Positions 35,997 through 44,081 of a DNA stretch of 64,000 nt are shown here, piece after piece. This DNA comes from Candidatus Poseidoniaceae archaeon (GTDB taxonomy: Archaea; Thermoplasmatota; Poseidoniia; Poseidoniales; Poseidoniaceae): contig CASIAI010000001.1 of the NCBI GenBank assembly GCA_949372655.1, positions 77,279 through 141,278 of the forward strand, in the 5' to 3' direction. The translations under genes were made by a program, and so were the position numbers. Position 1 is the stretch's first letter. Each line of letters begins with the position of its first letter. The notes under the pieces were generated by a model that did not search any database, was not told where the DNA came from, and was given only the letters and a program-made list of their open reading frames with translations.

Positions 35997-36884
35997 TCAG
36001 TTAAGTGCCTCCACGGCAGACTTGGTAAATACTGTCAAACGACCTACATCTCCACCTGGAGCTAGATCTTCAGCATTCAAGTCCTTAGCAGCAACTACAT
36101 CGACACCTGGAAGGTTTCTAGCAGCCTTTGCCAATCCGGACTTTTTGTTAACAACTAATAGTAGAGACTTAGGAGTCTTGTGGACTCTTCCTCTCATGGT
36201 AGCTTTACCAGCACGGATATTTCTACCATCACGGGCTCTCTGCAAATCATCACCTAATCCAAGTTCATTGAATATAGCAATTATTTTACGAGTTGCTGAA
36301 CCATGATTGAAAGTTTCAATATCAAATTCTTCTGATTTGCCATCTCTTACTTCGACATAGTTTCCAAGAATAATAGGTAGTGCTGATATCTCTTCAGAGA
36401 ATCTGTGACCTCTAGTACTAACTGCTTCTAAGTCAGTAGTAGAGGTAAGCGCTGAGTTTCTTGCCTGTCTTCGCTCCTTAGAGTTCAACTTTCTTCCCCA
36501 CTCTTTCTCGACCTTAGGCCCGTGAGCCCTACGGCCACCAAGAGTATGCGGATTTTGTGCTGCTCGGCTTTGACCGGTTCTTCTCATAATCCTGGATACA
36601 CCACGACCCTTACCCCACCATTCAACAGAATGCTTCATACCAGACATTGGTTTTCTCTTACCACCATGTCTTCTTGAACCATAGGCTTGTCTCCTATTAG
36701 CACGGCTTGAAGCAACTGCTAACTTGACTAGATCATCTCTAAGAGCGCTGTTAAACGATTCAGGTAATGTTATTTTTGAACCTTCTTCGACTGAAACTTC
36801 AAAGGTTTCTTGAAGCCTTCCAGCATCTAATTCATCAGCACTAATACTGTTAGTAATATCTTTTACAGAAACTTTCATCTTCAT
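35997..36884 (-). CDS. rpl4: 50S ribosomal protein L4 (uL4)
   Basis: The tunnel loop is present (RRHGGKRKPMSGMKHSVEWWGKGRGVSRIMRRTGQSRAAQNPHTLGGRRAHGPKVEKEWGRKLNSKERRQA) together with the globular core ending APGGDVGRLTVFTKSAVEALN. The 295 residues are a little longer than the usual archaeal 250-270 because of the N-terminal segment. The start overlaps the L3 stop by 4 bp. Confidence 0.96.
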   Translation of the reverse strand: MKMKVSVKDITNSISADELDAGRLQETFEVSVEEGSKITLPESFNSALRDDLVKLAVASSRANRRQAYGSRRHGGKRKPMSGMKHSVEWWGKGRGVSRIMRRTGQSRAAQNPHTLGGRRAHGPKVEKEWGRKLNSKERRQARNSALTSTTDLEAVSTRGHRFSEEISALPIILGNYVEVRDGKSEEFDIETFNHGSATRKIIAIFNELGLGDDLQRARDGRNIRAGKATMRGRVHKTPKSLLLVVNKKSGLAKAARNLPGVDVVAAKDLNAEDLAPGGDVGRLTVFTKSAVEALN

Positions 36885-37900
36885 GCCCCCTGCTTGGATG
36901 CTGTACTTACGTAGGTAATTTCATACTCATGAAGTGCCTTATCGCTACCTCTTGTAGCATCACGGAATCTAATTAGACGCTTGGCAGGACCTGGTACACT
37001 CCCCTTAACGAGGATGTAATCAGAGTTTACTTCACCATAGTGAAGGAAACCGCCTGCTGGAGTGATAGCATGATCTTCCGGAGATGCAATTCTCAAGACA
37101 CGCTTGTTATACTCAGTTCTTTGGTGATATCCTGTTTGACCACCTTGACGGATAGTCTTACGAACATACCCAGTCCCGAAGTCACCCATGTTTCCGTGTT
37201 GACGTCGCTTCTTTGAGTTCTTGTGTGATTGAAGTTTACCACCGAATCTGCGGATTACACCTTGCCATCCATAACCCTTGGTTACAGCCACAATATCTGT
37301 TAATCCACCTTCATCGAAGGTATCTGCAAAGGAGTATTCTTCGCCTAAGTTTTCTTTAGCGAAGTTTAGTTTGTCTATGATGGAACCTCCATCAAGACCC
37401 ATTTCCATGACGTCAGGAACCTTGGTAGGGATGCCAGAAACAGTTCCTGGTTGTGTTGCTACAATAAGTCTAACTTCACAGAGGTCTGCATTTACCAGAT
37501 TGGTGAAATGAAGTTCTGCATCGTGTTCTTTTCTTTCTGGAAGTCTCTTGAATAATTCACTGAATGCCTCAACGATTAGTTTTGCGTCGGCCCAAGCCTC
37601 TCCAATAGCTTGCTTACCATAAGGCGTCATTTGGTATCCTCTGACACCAAGTATTCGCATCTTCGGGCACTCAACTACTGTTACTGGAACTCTAACTTCT
37701 TGTCCAGCAGATGGGCTTGTCGGGTTCAAATCACGTGATAGAATGTGAGTCATGCCTGCTTTCCAGCCTGCAAAACCTTGCACTCTAACTTCGCTCGCGT
37801 CGGTTGTTGGCCACGATTTTACATGTCCGAATGGTCGGCTAGCGCGCTTACGCGGACTAAACGCCATCGATCCTCTTCGTGGGTGACTTCTCTTTGCCAT
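36881..37900 (-). CDS. rpl3: 50S ribosomal protein L3 (uL3)
   Basis: This is the first gene of the S10/spc array. Archaeal L3 features are HPRRGSMAFSPRKRASRPFGHVKSWP at the start, GWQGVIRRFGGKLQSHKNSKKRRQHGNMGDFGTGYVRKTIRQGGQTGYHQRTEYNKRVLRI in the core, and VKGSVPGPAKRLIRFRDATR near the end. It organises the peptidyl transferase region. GGAGG lies 7 nt before the ATG. An upstream structured leader and a putative promoter are described separately. Confidence 0.96.
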   Translation of the reverse strand: MAKRSHPRRGSMAFSPRKRASRPFGHVKSWPTTDASEVRVQGFAGWKAGMTHILSRDLNPTSPSAGQEVRVPVTVVECPKMRILGVRGYQMTPYGKQAIGEAWADAKLIVEAFSELFKRLPERKEHDAELHFTNLVNADLCEVRLIVATQPGTVSGIPTKVPDVMEMGLDGGSIIDKLNFAKENLGEEYSFADTFDEGGLTDIVAVTKGYGWQGVIRRFGGKLQSHKNSKKRRQHGNMGDFGTGYVRKTIRQGGQTGYHQRTEYNKRVLRIASPEDHAITPAGGFLHYGEVNSDYILVKGSVPGPAKRLIRFRDATRGSDKALHEYEITYVSTASKQGA

Positions 37901-38236
37901 GTTGGATTCCTCCTGTATTTATACAACGAATTGGCCCCACCGTTGGGGGCGTACGAGGACTCTCAGGATGAGAGAAGCCGTGACACTGCGCCCCATTCCG
38001 GCGAACCCGGAACGAGACTGTTGGGGTCCTCGGGGGATGGCCCTGTATGTCTGGCTACTCACCTTTGAGCATCCATCCGACTTACCTCCGCTATATGAGT
38101 GGTTCGGTCACCACTGCGATTGAGTGATGCTGTTTATTGCTGATATAAGTTCTATATGTTCATACTTCCGATGCTGCCAAAATTCATCATAATTATAATC
38201 ACCATCCTTTTGAACCCTCGACCGAAACGATATGAT
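37901..38236 (-). other. GC-rich structured leader of the ribosomal protein array
   Basis: The 336-bp gap between L3 and hef is GC-rich from about 37930 to 38130. Read towards L3 it can fold into a nested shape: CGAGGA pairs with TCCTCG and encloses CCCCA...TGGGG (which holds TTCCGG-GTTCG-CCGGAA) and CTCTC-ATCCT-GAGAG. A further hairpin GCCCC-CAACGGT-GGGGC lies just before the L3 ribosome site. It is probably the 5' untranslated leader of the operon and could be a feedback site for a ribosomal protein; a separate small RNA is possible. The remaining part towards hef is AT-rich promoter-like DNA. ORF-track entries here are not convincing. Confidence 0.5.
38068..38099 (-). promoter_or_regulatory. 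candidate core promoter element of the S10 operon (copy B)
   Basis: On the minus strand ATATAGCGGAGGTAAGTCGG then ATGGATGCT. It matches 24 of 32 positions of the element upstream of 16S rRNA. If ATATAG is the TATA box, transcription would start near 38067 and give a leader of about 165 nt before the L3 ATG. A second TATA-like CTTATATC lies at 38142-38149. Confidence 0.45.
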
Positions 38237-40840
38237 ATGGCAACCATTATCCATCCATTCTTGAATGATGGTGTTGAAGCCAGGGCTTATCAGATTCGTT
38301 CTCTGAGGAGTGCTTTGAGTTCCTCAAGCTTGATGGTCATGCCTACAGGATTTGGTAAAACTGCTGTTGAATGGATGATTATGGCAGAATATCTCAAGTT
38401 TGGAAATGGTAAAATATTACTCATCGCCCCTACAACTGGACTTGTTGAGCAACAACAGAGAATGGCTAGAGAGATGATCAACATCAGTGAAGAAAGTATT
38501 TCCAGGTATACTGGTGAAACAGCTCCAGCTAAAAGGCCTGATATCTGGAATGATTCAAAAATTATCATGGCGACATCACAAGTGATAAGGAATGATGCAC
38601 AAAGTGGTTCTATCGATTTAAGCGAAGTTTCGCTACTGATCGTAGATGAGGCGCATCATGCTACTGGTAACCATGCCTATGCGCAGGTAGGAGACCTATA
38701 CTTGGAGGCTAAACCTGATGCTGTAGTTCTTGGTGCTACTGCAAGTCCTGGTTCAAATGAGAAGAATATTCTTGAAGTGGCAAAAAGACTTGGTATTGAG
38801 AGACTAGATGTTTCCAGGCGCGAAGAACCACTACTTGACCCATATTCGGTTGAATTAGAAAATATACCTGTTCGAGTTGACCTTCCTGATGAATTGACAA
38901 CTCTAATTCATCCCCTTCAGGCTCATCAGAATGAGGAAATTAAAAGATTACAAAGATTGGGTTTTCTTGCACCTACACAACATTTAACATCAAAGATAAT
39001 AGATGCTGCACAGAAAAATGCGAGCATTGCAATTCAAAGAAGAGACGTTAGAGGATATGATGCTGCAAAAAGAATTTCAGACCTAAGAAGAATGCATTTA
39101 CTCATAGACTTACTAAAAACGCAGGGTATGAAATCAGCATGCTCTTATCTTCAAAGAGCGGAAGATGACGGTAGAAGTGGTGACCGTGGAACGAATAGGT
39201 TCGTATCGTTAGGACCTGTCCACAACTTTCGCATTGCTGCCAATGACTTACCCGAATTACATCCCAAAACAGAGAAAGTACATTCATTTGTCATAGAACA
39301 GTTAGACAAAAAACCCGAGAGTAAGATTCTAATATTTACAGAATTCAGAGATACTGTAGAAAACTTAGTTGCAAGTATTCATTCTATAGAAAAAGCCAAT
39401 GTTGATAAATTCATAGGTCAATCATCTAGGGGAAAGAGGAAAGGAATGAATCAAAAACAACAGTTGGAACAATTAAGGCGGTTTCGAGCTGGAGAAATAA
39501 ATGTCCTAGTTGCAACATCGGTTGGTGAAGAAGGGTTGGATGTACCTTCCGCAGACTTGGTATTATTATACGAACCTGTTCCAAGTGCAATACGGGCAAT
39601 TCAACGTAGAGGGCGGACTGCGAGACAATCAGATGGTACTGTTAAAACTCTAATTACCAGAAATACAAGAGATGAATTTGTTCATTCGGCAGCCCAAATT
39701 AGAGAAGAAAGAATGTATATCCTATTAGAGAAAATACAAAAAAGAGGTAGATTACCAAGAAGACCTCCTGCGACTAACGATGTTTTAGATAATTTCAGCG
39801 TTAAGGTTTCCGAAAATGAAATAATCGATGCTGCAGAATTCTTGCAATTAGAGATAGATAGATTGGTGACCCAAATACCATTCAAAAAACCCACTGAGAG
39901 TCCTTTGAAAGAGAATTCGGAAGTAATCTCTTCTAAGACTGAGTTAAGTCTTGGCCCAAGTGATAGAAGACCAAGAAATCAGACAGGTTTGGATTCTTTT
40001 TTTGAAGATTCAAAGCAGGAGAAGGTTGATTTGAGCCCTGTTGAGCATCGTAAAAAAGAATCTTCACTTGTTTCTGCTGCCCAAAAAGAAATCGAAAGTA
40101 TGGCTGTGAAGGTTGAACAAAAAATGATATTAGATCATCGTGAGTCTTCCTCGACATTAGCCGCCTATCTTCGCAGCATGGGTTTCGAGGTGGAATTTCG
40201 ACACTTAGACTGCGGTGACATTAAAATTACTGAAGAAGTACTTATTGAAAGAAAAACTTCTAGAGACTTATTAAATTCATTGACTGATGGTCGACTGATG
40301 AAACAGTGTCATAACTTGATTAAGAACTGTAAATATCCATTATTATTGATAGAATTAGGAGAGGTTGGTTCTGCAGTCCATCCAAATGCTGTATTAGGTG
40401 CAATGGCTCATATTACATTGGATATTGGAATTCCTGTGATGATGACAAAGAATACCTTAGAAACTGCTCACTTTCTTTCAATAGCAGCAAAAAGAAAGAA
40501 TGATGTCTTTGATGGGTTAAAAAAGTCATCAACTTTTATCTCTGATGAAGATGAGATTAATTATAAAATAGAAAGTGCCAAGAAAGAGATTGAACTCTTG
40601 ATTAGTGATGATACATATCAGTCTCCATTAGTTGAAAGATGGAATCTCGAGGCATTGAATCGGAAAACTGAAGTTATCACAAATATCACTGGAGTAAAAT
40701 TAGAAACTGCCAAATTTTTATTAGAACAGTTTGGTTCTCTAGCGTCTTTACTAACTGCTGAAAAAATAGATCTAATTAATATTGGAAAGATTGATTCACT
40801 GGAAGCTGAAAAAATAATTAATCGAATCAATCTTCAATGA
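38237..40840 (+). CDS. hef: Hef-type helicase-nuclease (XPF/FANCM family)
   Basis: From ATG 38237 (MATIIHPFLNDGVEARAYQ) the protein is an SF2 helicase with Walker A PTGFGKTAVEW, motif II VDEAHHA, and motif VI region QRRGRTARQSDG. A charged linker contains a PCNA-interaction-like QTGLDSFFED. It is followed by an ERCC4 nuclease domain with the GD-xn-ERK-x3-D pattern (CGDIKITEEVLIERKTSRDLL), and ends with tandem helix-hairpin-helix motifs (ITNITGVKLETAKFLLEQFGS). This is the full Hef layout of euryarchaea, which processes stalled and branched replication forks. About 868 residues. The upstream hydrophobic extension in the track is not expected to be translated. Confidence 0.94.
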   Translation: MATIIHPFLNDGVEARAYQIRSLRSALSSSSLMVMPTGFGKTAVEWMIMAEYLKFGNGKILLIAPTTGLVEQQQRMAREMINISEESISRYTGETAPAKRPDIWNDSKIIMATSQVIRNDAQSGSIDLSEVSLLIVDEAHHATGNHAYAQVGDLYLEAKPDAVVLGATASPGSNEKNILEVAKRLGIERLDVSRREEPLLDPYSVELENIPVRVDLPDELTTLIHPLQAHQNEEIKRLQRLGFLAPTQHLTSKIIDAAQKNASIAIQRRDVRGYDAAKRISDLRRMHLLIDLLKTQGMKSACSYLQRAEDDGRSGDRGTNRFVSLGPVHNFRIAANDLPELHPKTEKVHSFVIEQLDKKPESKILIFTEFRDTVENLVASIHSIEKANVDKFIGQSSRGKRKGMNQKQQLEQLRRFRAGEINVLVATSVGEEGLDVPSADLVLLYEPVPSAIRAIQRRGRTARQSDGTVKTLITRNTRDEFVHSAAQIREERMYILLEKIQKRGRLPRRPPATNDVLDNFSVKVSENEIIDAAEFLQLEIDRLVTQIPFKKPTESPLKENSEVISSKTELSLGPSDRRPRNQTGLDSFFEDSKQEKVDLSPVEHRKKESSLVSAAQKEIESMAVKVEQKMILDHRESSSTLAAYLRSMGFEVEFRHLDCGDIKITEEVLIERKTSRDLLNSLTDGRLMKQCHNLIKNCKYPLLLIELGEVGSAVHPNAVLGAMAHITLDIGIPVMMTKNTLETAHFLSIAAKRKNDVFDGLKKSSTFISDEDEINYKIESAKKEIELLISDDTYQSPLVERWNLEALNRKTEVITNITGVKLETAKFLLEQFGSLASLLTAEKIDLINIGKIDSLEAEKIINRINLQ

Positions 40841-41108
40841 GTTGTACTATTCTTTGACCATCCAAAATTATTGGATACCTAAATGATAAGCCTTGTACAG
40901 GTGACATGATAGCCGTACAATCAAACTTGGAATCTGTAAATGCTTTATCTAACTCATTCAAGAATTTAAATCTAGCATTAGAAGCTACACTTAAACCTTG
41001 CTCGTAATTAAAAATCTCTATCAATTCATTGATATCTTTTCCTTCGAGAACACCCGCATACTTATTGTAATAGTCAGACAAATACATCTGCTTATCGATT
41101 CTAGGCAT
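40827..41108 (-). CDS. small hypothetical protein downstream of the HdrB-like gene
   Basis: The 93-residue protein starts MPRIDKQMYLSDYYNKYAGVLEGKDINELIEIFNYEQG and ends SFRYPIILDGQRIVQLIED. I recognise no family; it seems a compact alpha-beta soluble protein with one Cys and no membrane span. It follows the HdrB-like gene by 30 bp on the same strand and may be the third member of that unit. Its end overlaps the convergent hef stop by 14 bp. Confidence 0.55.
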   Translation of the reverse strand: MPRIDKQMYLSDYYNKYAGVLEGKDINELIEIFNYEQGLSVASNARFKFLNELDKAFTDSKFDCTAIMSPVQGLSFRYPIILDGQRIVQLIED

Positions 41109-41138
41109 AGATAACTACTGGTTCTACAATATATAAAT

Positions 41139-41996
41139 TCAGCCACCTATGACCCTAGCACGGGTCCTAAGTTGAGCAAACCTATCAGGAAAGTGACCAA
41201 AAGCAAAAGCAACTAATTCGGCAAGATGCATAATCGGCATACTTGTATCCTTATTGGTTTTCTTTCCAGCCTTTGTTTGGTAAGAGTCTAAATTCGCATG
41301 TGATACAGTACAGGCGCTAACCATAACTTCAGCACCACTTGTTTTAGCATCTGAAATTACCGAAGCAATTAGAGACATTACTGGTTTTCCAAGTGTCAGT
41401 AATGATGGGGCTCCAACACTTTGACACTTCAACTCATATTCAACTGGGATTCCTCCTAGCGCTGTAATTAGTTGTTCCATGTAAGTCGGCATAAAAGGGT
41501 CATCGCCTGAACAAGAACCTTCTTTTTGCATGTATGGTCCATAATATGCTCCAACATTCAAGTTGATTGGATTAACCACTGCATCATTAATTTTCTCAAG
41601 ACCTATTTCCTCTACTAAATAATGCAAAAGGTGCCATGAGTTTGCTTCACCAGAATATTCGACTCCTGTTGAACGGGCGATAAGATTGTTAAGTTGTGCC
41701 GTATAAATTGGATCTGCTTTTAGGTCATCTATTGTGTCGCACATAATACCGTGACTGGTTGCACATGTTGTCATGATATCCAGTCCTTTTTCCTCAGCCA
41801 ATGCTAAATTACGGGCAACTAAAGCATGCTGTAGTTTCGGTGATGCTTGACGAATGATGTTTCCACCATCGCTACTTGCTTTTGGTAGTTCAATAAGTTC
41901 GATGCCGAGTGTATGGCAAAGGGGTTGAATACAATCTTCAACTTCCATTGAGGCTGCTCTAGCTACATTTCCGGGATAGTATGCTATTTTTGCCAT
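41139..41996 (-). CDS. HdrB/SdhE-like CCG-fold protein lacking most cluster cysteines
   Basis: The fold is that of HdrB (heterodisulfide reductase B) and of SdhE of archaeal succinate dehydrogenases: AYYPGNVARAASMEVEDCIQPLCHTLGIELIEL, ARNLALAEEKGLDIMTTCATSHGIM, VGAYYGPYMQ, DDPFMPTYMEQLITALGGIPVEYELKCQ and GAEVMVSACTVSHANLDSYQ. In active relatives these positions read YPGC, CC, CxxC, YGC, CC and CPxC. Here they are YPGN, ASS, CATS, YGP, CQ and CTVS, so neither CCG site has a full ligand set. It lies 10 bp after the ferredoxin-flavodoxin-SdhB-like gene. It probably keeps a structural role in a complex; catalysis of disulfide reduction is unlikely. Confidence 0.8.
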   Translation of the reverse strand: MAKIAYYPGNVARAASMEVEDCIQPLCHTLGIELIELPKASSDGGNIIRQASPKLQHALVARNLALAEEKGLDIMTTCATSHGIMCDTIDDLKADPIYTAQLNNLIARSTGVEYSGEANSWHLLHYLVEEIGLEKINDAVVNPINLNVGAYYGPYMQKEGSCSGDDPFMPTYMEQLITALGGIPVEYELKCQSVGAPSLLTLGKPVMSLIASVISDAKTSGAEVMVSACTVSHANLDSYQTKAGKKTNKDTSMPIMHLAELVAFAFGHFPDRFAQLRTRARVIGG

Positions 41997-42005
41997 AGCT
42001 CCACC

Positions 42006-43970
42006 TCAGAACCTCTGGTCGATTTCGTTAAACAAGCCTACAACTTGATGATGATCTTTGACCTTCCTATTGAACATATTAGGTATTTTACCAATTCCAG
42101 CTGGGGGTAAGATCAATGCTTGTAGACTTCTAAATGGAGGTGTTCCATTTCTAGTAAATCCGAGAACCATTCTTGCTGATACTCCATCAAAAACATTGCT
42201 AATTAGTCCGATAGGTCCTAAGACCTGTCTGTAGAGTGTTGTTTCGTTTAGATTACCTGTACCTTTAACACTACGTCCATATGACTTTACAAGACGACCA
42301 TGAGGTCCTCTGTAATTGGTTTGGTTTAGAATAAATGAGCGTACACTGTTCAAACCTTTAGATGCGGTCTTACCTTCTATTCCATGGCGTGAAATGGATG
42401 CTAGATCGGCTTCAGCCCAAACACCAGTAGAACTGTTTAATGTTGAAATTAGCGATTGCTTGTATGCTTCACCAGAACGTGGATCAATAGCACGGTTCCA
42501 TCTTTGCAAGTGAACCCCTGGGCCTTCATACTCAGAATCATAACTTACAGTATCAGACATAGAATGAAGAAGATAGTAAGAGCCTACATCACTCATAGCA
42601 TGAAGTGTCATTGCTTCCTCGGATGTCATTGTACCAACCGGTGAACCATTTAGCAAGTATTCACCGTCTCTGGGTTCAGAAACCATCCAAGGCTTTGCCT
42701 TTGAGCGGTTTTCTTCAAACTTGGAATAATCAACCACTAGATCTCGGATTACTGGATATCCGGACAATGGTTCTATCTTCAAAACCCCTGTGCTACTAAT
42801 AAGTTGAGAAACATTGGCTAAATCTGCTAAGACTAAACGATTGTTTACCCGTAAACCGGCAGTAGCAGTACCTGAACCATTCCCTGCTCTAAATGATAAA
42901 CTTCCATCAATATCATTCTTAACTGCAAATAGCAAATCTTGAACCGTTGCATTGGAAGGAATTGTACATTCAATTGTATCCCATCCAGATTGAGAAACCG
43001 CTGGACAATAGCGGAATAATTCAACCGTCAAAGATAATTCCGAGTCATCGATTAATCCTGGTGCGAAGTCACCTGAAACAACTTCTTCTCCAGTCCCTGA
43101 ACCCATAGCCATAACTTCTTCGAGAAGTTCGATTTGAAGAGTGCCTGATGAATCGACACAAGCGATTCTTGAAAGTGCTTCAGAGACCCATTCACCCCAA
43201 GGTATGTCAAAGTCTACATCACACAACTTAATTTCTTGAACCCTATTTGCACCTAGCGCTTCGTATTTATCGTCCCAGTCCACTCCGGCTTTACAAAATT
43301 CATCATAAGAAGTGTCACCTATTGCACAAATACTGAAACTGACACCTGAAAGTGATGGACCTTGAGAACTAACTGATTGCCATAATGTCTCTGCATTATC
43401 TGGCATCTCTCCTTCTCCCCAAGTTGATGTGATTATTAATGTCCTCTTATGATTTCCAAGAGTAGCAGCATCAAATCCATCCATATCATAAACAGTAGGA
43501 ATCAATCCGTAATTTTTTGCAAGTTTCGCAGTTTTTTCAGCCAGTCCAGCAGCATTGCCAGTTTGTGAACCGAATAATATAGCCAGTGAACGGTCACCTT
43601 CCATCAAGGCTGCTAATGCCCCGCTACCTGCGACTGGAGCAACTGATTGTTCAACGGCCGCTGATACTTCAGCAACTACTTCTACCGCTTCAGCGACTTC
43701 TTCTGTGACTCCGTCGGAAACCATTTCAAATTTAATAATCTCTACAGGACATGCTTCAGCCGCCTCCATGATTATGTCTGCATAATCTGTACCAAAACTA
43801 CCCGAAAGTGTAGACTTGCCAAGATTTCTATCCAAAGTTCCGTCTGTCCTCACCGCTGCAAGAATTTGTGAAGAATCATCGGTGACGATAAAAACTTCAG
43901 GTGCAACATCTTGGCAGGCATCACAAGTGATGCAATCATCTTCAATCCAAACTTTCGCTACAACGGTCAT
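42006..43970 (-). CDS. ferredoxin-flavodoxin-SdhB-like fusion protein with cysteine-less SdhB part
   Basis: There are three modules. Residues 1-80 are a ferredoxin with Cys 13, 16, 19 and 74 (DDCITCDACQ and EACPVEI), enough for one 4Fe-4S or 3Fe-4S cluster. Residues about 128-275 are a flavodoxin (LAILFGSQTGNAAGLAEKTA, STWGEGEMPDNAETLW) that should bind FMN. Residues about 308-560 align with SdhB: LFRYCPAVSQSG, GSLSFRAGNGSGTATAGLRV, IEPLSGYPVIRDLVVDYSKF and EGPGVHLQRWNRAIDPRSGE. In SdhB the second and later segments carry the Cys of the 2Fe-2S, 4Fe-4S and 3Fe-4S clusters; here all are replaced. The last 90 residues are unassigned. It is the first gene of the unit with the HdrB-like gene. Confidence 0.82.
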   Translation of the reverse strand: MTVVAKVWIEDDCITCDACQDVAPEVFIVTDDSSQILAAVRTDGTLDRNLGKSTLSGSFGTDYADIIMEAAEACPVEIIKFEMVSDGVTEEVAEAVEVVAEVSAAVEQSVAPVAGSGALAALMEGDRSLAILFGSQTGNAAGLAEKTAKLAKNYGLIPTVYDMDGFDAATLGNHKRTLIITSTWGEGEMPDNAETLWQSVSSQGPSLSGVSFSICAIGDTSYDEFCKAGVDWDDKYEALGANRVQEIKLCDVDFDIPWGEWVSEALSRIACVDSSGTLQIELLEEVMAMGSGTGEEVVSGDFAPGLIDDSELSLTVELFRYCPAVSQSGWDTIECTIPSNATVQDLLFAVKNDIDGSLSFRAGNGSGTATAGLRVNNRLVLADLANVSQLISSTGVLKIEPLSGYPVIRDLVVDYSKFEENRSKAKPWMVSEPRDGEYLLNGSPVGTMTSEEAMTLHAMSDVGSYYLLHSMSDTVSYDSEYEGPGVHLQRWNRAIDPRSGEAYKQSLISTLNSSTGVWAEADLASISRHGIEGKTASKGLNSVRSFILNQTNYRGPHGRLVKSYGRSVKGTGNLNETTLYRQVLGPIGLISNVFDGVSARMVLGFTRNGTPPFRSLQALILPPAGIGKIPNMFNRKVKDHHQVVGLFNEIDQRF

Positions 43971-44062
43971 CGTTCCACCCCAGTACTAAGCACTAACATG
44001 CCCTATCGGCCGTAGTCTTTGAAGGTTGCTTGTTCTCCCTACAGGAGATGGCGTTGAATTGA

Positions 44063-44074
44063 CTATTTTTTATA
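44063..44074 (-). promoter_or_regulatory. putative TATA box for the SdhB/HdrB-like unit
   Basis: On the minus strand GGCTATAAAAAATAG lies about 95 nt before the ATG at 43970 and just beyond the end of the thermosome gene. It is the best TATA match in the 111-bp gap and would give a leader of about 70 nt. Confidence 0.35.
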
Positions 44075-44081
44075 GCCGAAA

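Noticed and set aside
37745-38123. Plus-strand ORFs over the L3 start and its upstream region
   Set aside because: They are antisense to L3 or cross a GC-rich structured leader and show no family features.
37930-38130. GC-rich region as RNase P RNA or SRP RNA
   Set aside because: I could not find the conserved RNase P core (GAGGAAAGTCC, ACAGAA) or the SRP domain IV motif on either strand.
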